Assembly: GCA_016213775.1 (NCBI GenBank)
Contig: JACQZR010000238.1
Location: 1 to 36,252, forward strand
Source of the DNA: Acidobacteriota bacterium
Lineage (GTDB): Bacteria > Acidobacteriota > Terriglobia > Bryobacterales > Bryobacteraceae
Length of the DNA stretch: 36,252 nt
Direction of reading: 5' to 3'
Positions 15,909-24,273 of this stretch are shown piece after piece. The stretch's first letter is position 1. Each line of letters opens with the position of its first letter. The notes below the pieces were generated by a model. The model was not told where the DNA came from. It saw only the letters and a program-made list of their open reading frames with translations, and made no database searches. The translations under genes and the position numbers were made by a program.

Positions 15909-17180
15909 TCAAGGCGCGACTTGGGGCTGCTTGGCGGAAGCACGCAACGGAAGCGGACGGATCGACAGGGCATCGACGAGCTGCTCGTGCGCCGTTTCGT
16001 CCAGGATGTAGTAGCGATTGCCGTCCTCCTCCACCAGGGTCGCCGATCCCTTGCTGGCGAGGATCAGGCAGAACTGCAGTTCTCCGCTCGTCATCGTCGA
16101 GACTTCGACGCGAGCCATGCCGCGCGCGCTCGGCTCCATCTTGCGCAGGAAGTCGCGAACAAACACCGGAGTGTCGGCGTCGTCCAGCGTCGCGGCGGCC
16201 GCCGACCAGCGGGCTTCCGGCGCCTCGAAGAAATGCGGCCCCGAGGCATAGGCAAGCAGGAAGACGATGATGTCGATGAACGCCGCCAGCGCCAATGCGA
16301 AAATGTGCCGTCCCGTCGGCGCGCTAAACAGTTCGGTGAATGCCAGCATCAGCTCTTCCTGGCCTGTTGCTGTCTTATCCACGAACTCGGCATAGACGGG
16401 GATTGCCGGCTTCTCCAATCTCCCGGAGTGATTGCCCTCCTCCACCTCGGTCCACGGGACGGTGTTGTAGACCTCCCGGTACTTGCGGATCTGCGCCTCC
16501 GAGCTATCGAGGGGCTTTAACTGACTTTGAAAGTCGGCAAGCGCGCGCTGCGAGGTCTGCATCTGCGCCAGCGACTGTTGCGCGAGCCGCGTGTAGCGAT
16601 CAAAGGCGGTGTAGCGGATGCCTGCGCCGGTACCCTCTCGATAGGTGCCCGCCTCCTTCGCCACAGCCTCGCGAATGCGTGCCAGGTAGGGGTCCGGATC
16701 CTGCGCCCGCGAGATATACCCGTGCGACTTCTCGGCCGCGGTCATCTCCTCCAGCGCCAGAACATGCTTGCGCTGTTCCCCGATGGCAGCGGCGAGGATC
16801 TGCTGGGTCTTGCCCGAAGACGCCGAGATGGTGTCGTAGAGCTGGCGCTCCACCTGCACGGGCCGCTCCTTGGCGGAGAACCAGGTGTAGAGGCTGACAT
16901 AGGAAAAGGCGACCGAGACCAGCGCGGTGATGACGTACACTGCCACGAGCAGCGCGCGTCGCGTCTTTGATACACCCACCAGCCATGCGACCATCACCAG
17001 CGCCGACTGCACTCCCAGGGACGCCAGCAGCGCGAACCAACCGGACAAGTACAGGGCCATCCCCTGTTGTGTCGTATACCAGGAAACGATCGATAGCAGG
17101 CAGGTGGAAACGAACAGTGCGATCACCATCGGGCGGCTGGCGGAAGATTCCCGTAAGCCGGTGCTAGGTGCAAGGGTCAT
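15909..17180 (-). CDS. Unrecognised four-helix membrane protein with large external coiled-coil region
   Basis: 423 residues; I do not recognise a family. ATG 17180 has a strong ribosome-binding site (GAGGAG, 6 nt upstream). Three transmembrane helices are seen at about residues 17-37, 43-70 and 76-97. They are followed by a roughly 195-residue hydrophilic region rich in Gln, Glu and Ala (QRQ/AEE patterns suggesting coiled coil, about 105-235). A fourth helix is at 293-313. The C-terminal 105 residues are soluble and probably cytoplasmic, with a possible small winged-helix or regulatory domain (EVSTMTSGELQFCLILASKG). The topology (external sensor-like loop, internal tail) resembles a signalling protein, but no kinase, HAMP or cyclase motif is seen. 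It lies downstream of the protease gene with a 58-bp gap. Confidence 0.75.
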   Translation of the reverse strand: MTLAPSTGLRESSASRPMVIALFVSTCLLSIVSWYTTQQGMALYLSGWFALLASLGVQSALVMVAWLVGVSKTRRALLVAVYVITALVSVAFSYVSLYTWFSAKERPVQVERQLYDTISASSGKTQQILAAAIGEQRKHVLALEEMTAAEKSHGYISRAQDPDPYLARIREAVAKEAGTYREGTGAGIRYTAFDRYTRLAQQSLAQMQTSQRALADFQSQLKPLDSSEAQIRKYREVYNTVPWTEVEEGNHSGRLEKPAIPVYAEFVDKTATGQEELMLAFTELFSAPTGRHIFALALAAFIDIIVFLLAYASGPHFFEAPEARWSAAAATLDDADTPVFVRDFLRKMEPSARGMARVEVSTMTSGELQFCLILASKGSATLVEEDGNRYYILDETAHEQLVDALSIRPLPLRASAKQPQVAP

Positions 17181-17238
17181 GGCACACTCCTCAGTAGAAG
17201 TACTTACGTACGAGGGGGGCCAAAGGTTCCACTTGCGA

Positions 17239-19494
17239 CTACGGATTGCGACCTTCCCACAATGCGAACAGCCCGCGCGCCAGAAACACCGAAATCTGCC
17301 CGCGCGTGTTCGGATCATCCGGACAATACGTGGTCGCCGAACAACCCGACGTGATCCCCAGATCCTTCATCCGCTGAATGAACGAATAGAAGGAATGCCT
17401 GTTGGAGACATCGGTAAAGGACTGTTTGTTGGAGTAAGAGAACTGGTCCACCACAAAGGCAGCCTGTCTGATCAGGACGTCGCGGCGAGCCAGTCTGTTT
17501 TGCGCCTCCGTGCGTGTCGATAGCCAGACGTTCTGGAAGTAGTTCTTCACTTGAAGAGCGCGCACGACGAAGACTGACATTTCGCCCCTGGTCACCGGAC
17601 GATCGGGGCAATACTCGGTTGCACTGCACCCGGCGGTGATGCCGAGCAGCTTCATCTCCTGAACGAACTTGTACAGGGGATGTGTCCCTGGAACATCCGC
17701 AAACGCGGGTGTAGGTGATGGCGCGGGAATCCCGGCATCTCCGCCATAGATGGAGCGGATGATGAACTGAGCCATCACGCCGCGTGTGGTTGTACCCTCC
17801 GGACAGAACTGATGCGCACCGCACAAGTCAGCCAACCCGCCATTCGCCGACAGAAACGATATCTCCTTGTGAAAGCTGTGCGACGTGGGGACATCGGTAA
17901 GTGTCGCATCCGCGACGCCTGCCTGGCTGAAATGGATGACTCGCCGCTGCTCTCCGATCACACTCACGGTGCCCAGGCGCGGCGCGGAGTTTGCGCCGTC
18001 ATTGCGGGCAACCATGTAGGTCACGGTCGCGTTCCCGGTTCCGGCTTTCGGACTGGTGATCGTAATCCAGGCTGTATCGGAGGCAACGGCCCAATTGCAG
18101 TTAGCGGGTATCGTGATGGTGAAGTTCCCACTAGCACCGGTTGCAGCAATGGCTTGATTGCCAGCATTGATCGCGACCTGACACGCTCCGGGCTCAGAGT
18201 TATTGAGGTAGCTTTGGACGCGCGGAAGGAACGTCGACATTCGCCCGAAATTGGCATACCAGGGAGGCGAAACCGAACAGGTATTCGCAGGCGCGCTGTG
18301 AAGGATTCCTCGAATCTCACGGTCAGAATAGAAGAGTGGCGCACCTGACGAACCAGGCTCGGCGGTTCCCGCGTCGGGGTTCCATGTGGTGGTGAAGAAG
18401 TAGTCGCGGGGATTGATCACGCCATCCACGCGCACATTCGAGGCCTCACTGGTAACACCAGTGGACAGCCGTTTGAGGGCTCCTCGCGGGTGATGGACTG
18501 CGACAGCGGTGGCACCGTAAGCGATCTCAGCGGGACTCCATTTGGCTGCCGGGGACCTGGAATTGGCAAAGTTCGAATCCAAAGCTAAGAGGGTGACATC
18601 CCCCTCACTTCGTGGGGCCGTGACTAAAATCCGATCACCGCCGACTCCCCCAAACCCAAAATAAGCGAAGCGGTGCAAATCCAGGTCGTATCCATTATCA
18701 CGAGTGGGATAACCGTCTTCGACGTACAAGTACGCTGTTAACGTGCGCAAATCCGTATCGCCATTGAGGCAATGATTCGCTGTGAGAAGGTAACCGCGAC
18801 CGGAATCGGCACGATCACTCACGATCACACCGGTGCAGAGAGCCCATACTTTCAACGACGGAACGTTAAACACGAGTAGAGCTACAGGACTGGCGGTGAG
18901 CTTCCAGGCCGGAAAGGCGTCGGCATAGGGTGTTGTGCACTGAGCGCCAAAGGACTCCCGCTCGCGGCCTGCCTTCGCGGCGGGCACAGCGCCCGCTTTG
19001 CCAAAGTGAGCCACCGCTTCGATCCGGAATGGCAACGAGAGGGTGCTCTCCCCCGGATGATACTCAACGATGACGATATCAGAGGCAACGGAGGCCGTCC
19101 ATTGGTCACTGTCGCCGCGCTGGCCCCGACCAGTGAGCGGCGGATCGAAGCGCGTGTTCTGCCCCGGTGCATAGATGCGCAACTCTCCGGCGCCAAGATC
19201 GAGCGCGGCAAAGTGCACGCGCAGCGAAGATGCTTCCGGCGAACGGAGGATCAGGCGCCACGTGCCGTTGTACCATTTGCCACGGTGGCGCCAGGCATCG
19301 GGCACGTCGCGGTCCACCGCCGCCATCGACGGGCTGGACTGGAGTATCTCCAATTCCGCGGGACTGAGATCCGGCAGTTGATAAATAAGATCAGTTGCTA
19401 CCGGTATATGAAGTAGATGGGGGCGTGTGTTTTGCGACTGCGCGGACGAAACCGACAGCGCAAGCACTAGGAACAGACGAGGAGTTATAGCCAT
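17239..19494 (-). CDS. Secreted trypsin-like protease with BACON-like and three SLH-like repeats
   Basis: 751 residues. ATG 19494 starts a signal peptide (MAITPRLFLVLALSVSSAQS), 2 bp after the preceding gene. A pre-region (about 25-170) is followed by a lysyl-endopeptidase/trypsin-like domain with catalytic His241 (LTANHC), Asp299 (EGDVTLLALD) and Ser383 (AEPGSSGAPLF). Residues about 438-525 form a BACON-like Ig domain (CNWAVASDTAWITI...). Three C-terminal repeats (about 531-583, 598-647, 693-741) resemble S-layer-homology modules (FTDVP-x-x-H-x-F...GI-x-x-GCSATxYCPD...TRGxM/I), each with a conserved Cys-x5-Cys-like pair (a variant in the first). It is predicted to work outside the cell or at its surface. 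The Cys pairs within SLH-like units are unusual. Confidence 0.88.
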   Translation of the reverse strand: MAITPRLFLVLALSVSSAQSQNTRPHLLHIPVATDLIYQLPDLSPAELEILQSSPSMAAVDRDVPDAWRHRGKWYNGTWRLILRSPEASSLRVHFAALDLGAGELRIYAPGQNTRFDPPLTGRGQRGDSDQWTASVASDIVIVEYHPGESTLSLPFRIEAVAHFGKAGAVPAAKAGRERESFGAQCTTPYADAFPAWKLTASPVALLVFNVPSLKVWALCTGVIVSDRADSGRGYLLTANHCLNGDTDLRTLTAYLYVEDGYPTRDNGYDLDLHRFAYFGFGGVGGDRILVTAPRSEGDVTLLALDSNFANSRSPAAKWSPAEIAYGATAVAVHHPRGALKRLSTGVTSEASNVRVDGVINPRDYFFTTTWNPDAGTAEPGSSGAPLFYSDREIRGILHSAPANTCSVSPPWYANFGRMSTFLPRVQSYLNNSEPGACQVAINAGNQAIAATGASGNFTITIPANCNWAVASDTAWITITSPKAGTGNATVTYMVARNDGANSAPRLGTVSVIGEQRRVIHFSQAGVADATLTDVPTSHSFHKEISFLSANGGLADLCGAHQFCPEGTTTRGVMAQFIIRSIYGGDAGIPAPSPTPAFADVPGTHPLYKFVQEMKLLGITAGCSATEYCPDRPVTRGEMSVFVVRALQVKNYFQNVWLSTRTEAQNRLARRDVLIRQAAFVVDQFSYSNKQSFTDVSNRHSFYSFIQRMKDLGITSGCSATTYCPDDPNTRGQISVFLARGLFALWEGRNP

Positions 19495-19496
19495 AC

Positions 19497-20336
19497 TTAC
19501 CGGTCCGCCGCGGAGATCGTGTAGCGAAGCTTCGCCGCTTTGCCGGGCTCGATCACCGCACCGGTGCGGGCGGGCCATGACGCTCCGATGAAGCCGTAGA
19601 AACGCAGGCACCAGACGTTGGGCTCGCCGGGATTCGCCGGATCGGCGGTGACGCGCAGCGCGGCCACGCGGCCTTGATAGGATGCTTCTAGCTCGGCCCA
19701 GGCATGCGGCACCAGGTCTTCATCCTTCTTCAACTGGCCTTCGCTGGTGCGAAGAGTTGTGCCTTGGCGAGGAGCAAAGCGCACGCTCACCCCACCGTAG
19801 CCCTTACCGCTTTCAGGCGCGCCTACGATGCGCACCGGCTTGGCCGTTGCCTCCAACATCAGCGTCACCACGAACTCACGTGATTTGCCGTTGGCCGCGC
19901 GGGGCTCGATGGTTACGAACTCCTTGACGATCTTCGTATCGCCGGCATACCAGCCGTTTTCCACCACCAGGCGCCTGGCGCTCTTCTCCACGAAGCGCTC
20001 ATGCCTGGTGGTGATGCCCTTCATCATCCACGAGTCGAGCCGCGGTCCTCCATCGACGAACACCTGCGGCCACGACCAGAACACGCCGCGGTGATGATAG
20101 TGGTCTTTCGGGAAGTCGTCGGTCACGGCAACGCCTGCGGGAGTGTAGACCGGATGAATGTAGCAGCAGCGGCGCCGGTCTTCGGGGACACCCGCCGGTA
20201 GTTGCGGATCGTAGTTATAAACGAGCGCGGGTTTGCCGGCATCCAACAACTGCAGCCGTCCGCCATCGAGTTCCTTCCAACTCAACTGGGCCCATAACGG
20301 GCTAACCGCGACGAGCGCGCCGAATAGCTTCTTCAT
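19497..20336 (-). CDS. DUF6807 (PmoA-like) exported protein
   Basis: 279 residues with a signal peptide (MKKLFGALVAVSPLWAQ). The signature DHYHHRGVFWSW, preceded by YIHPVYTPAG, identifies the DUF6807 family often mislabelled methane oxygenase PmoA. There is no relation to copper methane monooxygenase. The fold is predicted to be mostly beta, and the His cluster may bind a metal or sugar. In acidobacteria and planctomycetes these genes sit beside Gfo/Idh/MocA dehydrogenases, as here, which suggests a role in sugar or uronic-acid breakdown. It overlaps the end of the enolase-superfamily gene by 35 bp. Confidence 0.85.
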   Translation of the reverse strand: MKKLFGALVAVSPLWAQLSWKELDGGRLQLLDAGKPALVYNYDPQLPAGVPEDRRRCCYIHPVYTPAGVAVTDDFPKDHYHHRGVFWSWPQVFVDGGPRLDSWMMKGITTRHERFVEKSARRLVVENGWYAGDTKIVKEFVTIEPRAANGKSREFVVTLMLEATAKPVRIVGAPESGKGYGGVSVRFAPRQGTTLRTSEGQLKKDEDLVPHAWAELEASYQGRVAALRVTADPANPGEPNVWCLRFYGFIGASWPARTGAVIEPGKAAKLRYTISAADR

Positions 20337-21459
20337 TTACTTCCACTCCTAGTCCGATTCCCGTGGGTACACGTAGCGCGCCGCCTTCCAGTACAAACGG
20401 CTTTTTCAGGTAACTGGCGGTGAGGAATTGCAGTCCGTTCAGCGCCGCCGGATACTTCAACCGGGCCGCGCCGTAAATGGCGAGCGATGCAGCCAGCGAC
20501 ACATCCGGATCAGTGAGGCCGCTGCCCAACACCATCAGTCCTTCGCGCTCGCAGAACTGCAATTGCTTGATCGCATCATAGAGGCCCGCGGTGCGCGCCG
20601 GTTTGAACGCCACGCCGTCGAGCAGGCCAAGCTTGAAGAACTCCTCAAGTTCGACATGCGACACGAGGCCTTCGTCCATGAGGATGGGCAAGGCCTTCTG
20701 TTTGCGCAACGCCGCGAAGCCGGAGAGGCGGTTGGAGGCCACGGGCTGTTCGAGGACGTTCACTCCGGCGTCAGCCAGTTTGGGCGCAACGGTCAACGCA
20801 GTGCCGGTGTCGTAGCCGCCGTTGGCATCGGCCCAGAGGAAACAGTTGGGGGCATACTTGCGAACGCGCCGCGCGAGATCGAGATCGGCCTTGGGATCCG
20901 GCGCGACCTTGATGTTGTAGTGCCGGTAGCCGCGGCGCTTCCCTTCTTCCATTAACGGTTCCAGATCGTCCATCGTCGCGGGGTTCAGGGTCCAGCTCAG
21001 GTCGATTTTGTCCACTGGCTTGCGCTTCCAGAACTGGTTCATCGACTGTCTGGCGAGCTTCGCGGCGATGTCATGCAGGGCGAGATCGATGCCAGCCTTA
21101 GTGATGGGCATGCCCGTTGAAAACGACGGCGAGATAGCCTTTCGCATTTCCAGGTGCGCGCCGGCAATGTCGAGCGGATCGCGTCCGATGAGGCGCGGTG
21201 CGAGGTATCGTCGCAACGTATCCTCAGCCGATTCGGGCGTCTCGTAACTCCACGTTGGAACGGGCACGCTTTGGCCCCAGCCAACGGTGCCGTCCTCGAG
21301 GGTGATCTTCACCATCACCGTCGGCCGCTCCGGCTTGGGGAAGAATTTGAAGTGCCCGGTGACGGGATAGCTCACCGGCAACACATCCACAGTGCGGATG
21401 CGCGGCGCCGGCGCGGCGGCCAGGCTGAGCGGCATGGCTAGCAGGTCTCGTCTTCGCAT
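20302..21459 (-). CDS. Enolase-superfamily enzyme (mandelate racemase/muconate lactonizing type)
   Basis: 385 residues with a Tat-like leader (MRRRDLLAMPLSLAAA). The acid ligands are spaced as in the family: Asp211 (WADANGGY), Glu237 (LEQPV) and Asp262 (MDEGL). The catalytic bases are Lys184 (NIKVA) and Lys286 (FKPART). The usual KxK pair on strand 2 is NxK here; the first Lys is replaced by Asn182. Known members dehydrate sugar acids, racemise or epimerise. With the neighbouring oxidoreductase and DUF6807 protein, sugar-acid metabolism is the likeliest setting. It is unusual that this enzyme class carries an export leader. The ATG overlaps the oxidoreductase TGA by 1 bp. Confidence 0.87.
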   Translation of the reverse strand: MRRRDLLAMPLSLAAAPAPRIRTVDVLPVSYPVTGHFKFFPKPERPTVMVKITLEDGTVGWGQSVPVPTWSYETPESAEDTLRRYLAPRLIGRDPLDIAGAHLEMRKAISPSFSTGMPITKAGIDLALHDIAAKLARQSMNQFWKRKPVDKIDLSWTLNPATMDDLEPLMEEGKRRGYRHYNIKVAPDPKADLDLARRVRKYAPNCFLWADANGGYDTGTALTVAPKLADAGVNVLEQPVASNRLSGFAALRKQKALPILMDEGLVSHVELEEFFKLGLLDGVAFKPARTAGLYDAIKQLQFCEREGLMVLGSGLTDPDVSLAASLAIYGAARLKYPAALNGLQFLTASYLKKPFVLEGGALRVPTGIGLGVEVNEEAIRRARRG

Positions 21460-22658
21460 CAGGTGAATTCCAGCTTCTCACGATTGAAGCCCACGCGGCG
21501 GCCGGACCTGTAGGCTTCGGCGCTCATGCATCCGGCAACCGCATGAGAGAATCCGGCCTGAATATCGGCTCGCGGTGTTTGTCTGGATTTGATGCAGCGC
21601 AGCCAGTTGGCCATGTGCGATTCGATACCGGGCTTGGCTTCGATAGCGACTTCCTTCTCCAGGCGGTCGGGGCGGCGGCTGCCCTTGGGGATCAGCTTCA
21701 TCAAGTCGGCATCGAGGACGCCGCGCGTTCCGTACCACTCATTGCGCGCGCCGGAGGCGTTGGTAAGCGACATGGCAAAGCTGATCATGCACTCTTTGTA
21801 GGCCACCAGGGTCTGGAACACATCCTGTGTTGCGCGCCCGTCCTTCCAGAGGAAGACTCCGCCGTGGGCCACGGCGCTGGTGGGGTACGGATCATCGAGG
21901 AACCAGGCTGCAAGGTCGATGAAGTGCGACATCCATAAACCAGGAATACCGTTCGATGTTTCGGGGAAAAGCTGCCACTCACGGAACAGGCGCACGTCCG
22001 GGACCTTTGTAAACTCGCCCATGGTGAACTGGCCCATGGTGAAGGCGGACCAGTCGATGTCGGCTGGTTGGATCATGTGATGATCGCGACGCCAGCGCGG
22101 CTCCTGGAAGTGGACCTGCAAGTCGGCGCGCGTCAGTTGGCCGATGGCGCCGGACCGGATCATCTCGGCGCAAGTGATCATCTTCGCTTCGCTGCGGCGC
22201 TGGGTGCCGATCTGGACCACCTGCTTGGACCGTTTCACGGCGAGGTAGGCGGCACGTGCGTCCTGGAGCTTGACGCCCATGGGCTTCTCGCAGTAGGCGT
22301 CCTTGGCGGCTTCCATGGCCGCCCGCAGCATGATGGAGTGGGTGAAGTCCGGCGCGGAAATGATGACCGCGTCGACGTCCTTGCGCGCGAGCAACTCCTC
22401 GTAGCGGGTGCAGGTGAATGGGGCTTTTCCATACACTTGGGTGATTCTGCGCGTGGCGTCCTCGCGGGCCTGCCGCAGCACGTCGCACACGGCTACGATC
22501 TCGACGCCCGGTTCTTTGGCGGCCTGGATCTCGCGAAACAGATAGCTGCCGCGTCCGCCAAAGCCGATGATGCCGAGACGGATGCGATCACTGGGTGCGG
22601 TTTGCGCCAACAAGGCGGGCGCGGAAGCGGCGGCGGACACAAATTCCCTACGTTGCAT
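21459..22658 (-). CDS. Gfo/Idh/MocA-family oxidoreductase, exported
   Basis: 399 residues with a Tat-like leader (MQRREFVSAAASAPALLAQ). The Rossmann fold is shown by RLGIIGFGGRGSYL and EIVAVCDV; the CEKPMG motif carries the catalytic lysine. The C-terminal half has the family's sheet domain (SNGIPGLWMSHFIDLAAWFL). Members use NAD(P) to oxidise or reduce sugars and inositols, sometimes using a tightly held cofactor for glycoside cleavage by oxidation and elimination. Export by Tat with bound cofactor would suit the latter. It forms an operon with the enolase-superfamily and DUF6807 genes. Confidence 0.9.
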   Translation of the reverse strand: MQRREFVSAAASAPALLAQTAPSDRIRLGIIGFGGRGSYLFREIQAAKEPGVEIVAVCDVLRQAREDATRRITQVYGKAPFTCTRYEELLARKDVDAVIISAPDFTHSIMLRAAMEAAKDAYCEKPMGVKLQDARAAYLAVKRSKQVVQIGTQRRSEAKMITCAEMIRSGAIGQLTRADLQVHFQEPRWRRDHHMIQPADIDWSAFTMGQFTMGEFTKVPDVRLFREWQLFPETSNGIPGLWMSHFIDLAAWFLDDPYPTSAVAHGGVFLWKDGRATQDVFQTLVAYKECMISFAMSLTNASGARNEWYGTRGVLDADLMKLIPKGSRRPDRLEKEVAIEAKPGIESHMANWLRCIKSRQTPRADIQAGFSHAVAGCMSAEAYRSGRRVGFNREKLEFT

Positions 22659-22697
22659 GCTGGGCGGGGAGCAACTTAGTGGCCATTCGACCGGGGA

Positions 22698-23426
22698 TCA
22701 CTTGAGATCGAAGGTGACGGTGGACTCGGCGCCGAAGCGCTTGTAGGTCTCGTAGTCGATGGCCATCTTCATGCGCAGCGCCCCGCTGCGGAATTGGAGG
22801 ACATCGTCGGCCGAGGTCTTTTCCGGGAACCAGAATTTGCCGTCCACCAGCTTGCGCACGGTGACGAAACGGGGGAACAGATTCTCCTTCTTGCCGAGCA
22901 TCTGCGGGACGGCGCGGCCTTCCATGCGGATGACAGCGAGGTCCTGTTGATGGACCCAGATTAGCCCTTCAAAGAGGCGCTGGCCGTCAAGGATCTGGCG
23001 TGGGCTCACCTGCAATAGCCAGCAGCGGAAGCCGGCGGTGGTGTCCTCGCCTTTGTACTTCGTCTGGTACATGGGCAACGAGTCGCGGGTGAACAGGAAC
23101 GGCTGTACCTCGCGGATATCGCGGAAGTCCTCTTCGGTGAGGACGAGGCGGTCGAGCGAGCGGAAGGGCTTGCCCACCAGTTGTTCGAAGCGCTTGCCTT
23201 CAGGGGAGAAGATGACGTCGCGGGCTTCGCGATATTCGCCACGCTTGCGGCCACCGGGTTCGAGCTCTTCGATGTGGACCTTCTGGCGATAGGCGTAGTT
23301 GGCGCGCTGCTCTTCAGTGACGGTCTCTCGTTCGAGGACGCGGCGCAAGAGGCCGGCGGGTGGCTCATCGGCCCAGGCCGACAGCGAGCCACAGAGCAAG
23401 GCAACGATGCGCATCGCACGCGTCAT
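22698..23426 (-). CDS. Exported protein with outer-membrane-lipoprotein-sorting-like fold
   Basis: 242 residues with a signal peptide (ALLCGSLSAWADEPP, after a basic start). I recognise the pattern loosely: strand-rich blocks such as YAYRQKVHIEELEPGGRKRG, REARDVIFSPEGKRFEQLVG, CWLLQVSPR, LFEGLIWVHQQDLAVIRMEG and MKMAIDYETYKRFGAES resemble LolA/LppX-fold proteins found often in acidobacteria. No catalytic motif is visible. It is separated by 39 bp from the oxidoreductase gene and by 36 bp from the FGE-domain gene. A function in lipid or lipoprotein handling is only a guess. Confidence 0.7.
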   Translation of the reverse strand: MTRAMRIVALLCGSLSAWADEPPAGLLRRVLERETVTEEQRANYAYRQKVHIEELEPGGRKRGEYREARDVIFSPEGKRFEQLVGKPFRSLDRLVLTEEDFRDIREVQPFLFTRDSLPMYQTKYKGEDTTAGFRCWLLQVSPRQILDGQRLFEGLIWVHQQDLAVIRMEGRAVPQMLGKKENLFPRFVTVRKLVDGKFWFPEKTSADDVLQFRSGALRMKMAIDYETYKRFGAESTVTFDLK

Positions 23427-23462
23427 GATTCCCTCAACAGGATACCAGCGCTCAGGGTGGCG

Positions 23463-24260
23463 CTAGTGGGTTTTGATGGGCTTGACGCAACGGAAGCCGA
23501 TGTTGGGGCTGCGCTCGGGCGGCCGCGCCCAACTGCGGTAGGAGCAGGTGAGGTACTTGTCGACGTCGGCCCAGGAGCCGCCACGGAGGACACGGTACAT
23601 GCCGGACTTGGGCCCTTGGGGATTCGCCTCCGGTGCGGAGGCGTAGTAGTCGATGTCGTACCAGTCGGCGGTCCATTCCCAGACGTTGCCTACGATGTCG
23701 TGGAGGCCGAATGAATTGGCGGGGCAGGAGCCGGCTTCGGAGGGTCCGTTGACGGTGCCGTACCTGGCGTCCTTCGCGGTGGGTTTGCGATCACCCCACG
23801 GGTACTTTGCCTTCTCGGTGAGGCCGCGGCAGGCGCGTTCGAACTCGGCCTCGGTAGGGAGGCGCTTGCCGGCCCACCTGGCGTAGGCCGCTGCGTCGTC
23901 CCAGCTTACGGCGACTACCGGGAACTTGCCTTTGCCATCGGGAACTTTGCCGTTGGGCCAGTTGTAGGGGGCGCGGTGTCCGGTAGCGGTGATGAACTTC
24001 GCGTACTGCTCGATGGTGACTTCGTGGGTGTCCATGTAGAAGGCATCCACTTTGATGGTGCGGACCGGGCGGTCGTCCTTCATCACTTCAGGGACCCACT
24101 TGAGGCCGTCGTCAGGGAGCGGGTGAGAGCGGCCGCGCTCGAACTCGCCTCCAGGGATGAAGACCATGCCGGGCTCAGCGGCGAAAGCTGTCCAGGCAAG
24201 GAGTAGAGGAAGAAGCCCGGATGGAAATCCGGGCTGCGGCCAGGATTGGCCGCCCCACAA
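23463..24260 (-). CDS. FGE/SUMF1-domain protein, active-site cysteines not conserved; start uncertain
   Basis: 265 residues from TTG 24260, or 234 from ATG 24167. The FGE-sulfatase domain is clear: MVFIPGGEFERG, YMDTHEVTIEQYAKF, PVVAVSWDDAAAYARWAGKR, LPTEAEFERACRG, GNVWEWTADWY, RVLRGGSWAD and GFRCVK. In true formylglycine-generating enzymes the two cysteines sit as CxxxxC before the AAR/WAR block. Here that stretch is LTCSYRSWAR, with only one, shifted Cys, so it is unlikely to make formylglycine. A hydrophobic leader (LLPLLLAWTAFAAEPG) lies before ATG 24167 but has no ATG or GTG of its own. The REP-like repeat at 24214-24253 sits inside the 5' end of the frame. Confidence 0.82.
   Translation of the reverse strand: MWGGQSWPQPGFPSGLLPLLLAWTAFAAEPGMVFIPGGEFERGRSHPLPDDGLKWVPEVMKDDRPVRTIKVDAFYMDTHEVTIEQYAKFITATGHRAPYNWPNGKVPDGKGKFPVVAVSWDDAAAYARWAGKRLPTEAEFERACRGLTEKAKYPWGDRKPTAKDARYGTVNGPSEAGSCPANSFGLHDIVGNVWEWTADWYDIDYYASAPEANPQGPKSGMYRVLRGGSWADVDKYLTCSYRSWARPPERSPNIGFRCVKPIKTH
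24214..24253. repeat. REP-like double hairpin
   Basis: Two perfect inverted repeats stand back to back. The first is AGCCCGGAT-GGAA-ATCCGGGCT (24214-24235, 9-bp arms) and the second GCGGCCA-GGAT-TGGCCGC (24236-24253, 7-bp arms). Both loops are 4 nt. This resembles a repetitive extragenic palindromic element. It lies between the DUF1501 stop (24274) and the coding part of the FGE gene and overlaps the longest possible reading of the latter. No second copy was noticed in the window. Confidence 0.75.
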
Positions 24261-24273
24261 AGACGGGGTGAGG

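Noticed and set aside
16375-16383. A near DnaA box (TTATCCACG)
   Set aside because: Single, one mismatch, inside the coding part of the membrane-protein gene where it encodes ordinary residues. Not evidence for an origin by itself.
19497-20336. Reading the DUF6807 protein as a methane monooxygenase subunit
   Set aside because: The PmoA name is a database carry-over. The protein is soluble and beta-rich, with no membrane helices or copper-site pattern of particulate methane monooxygenase.
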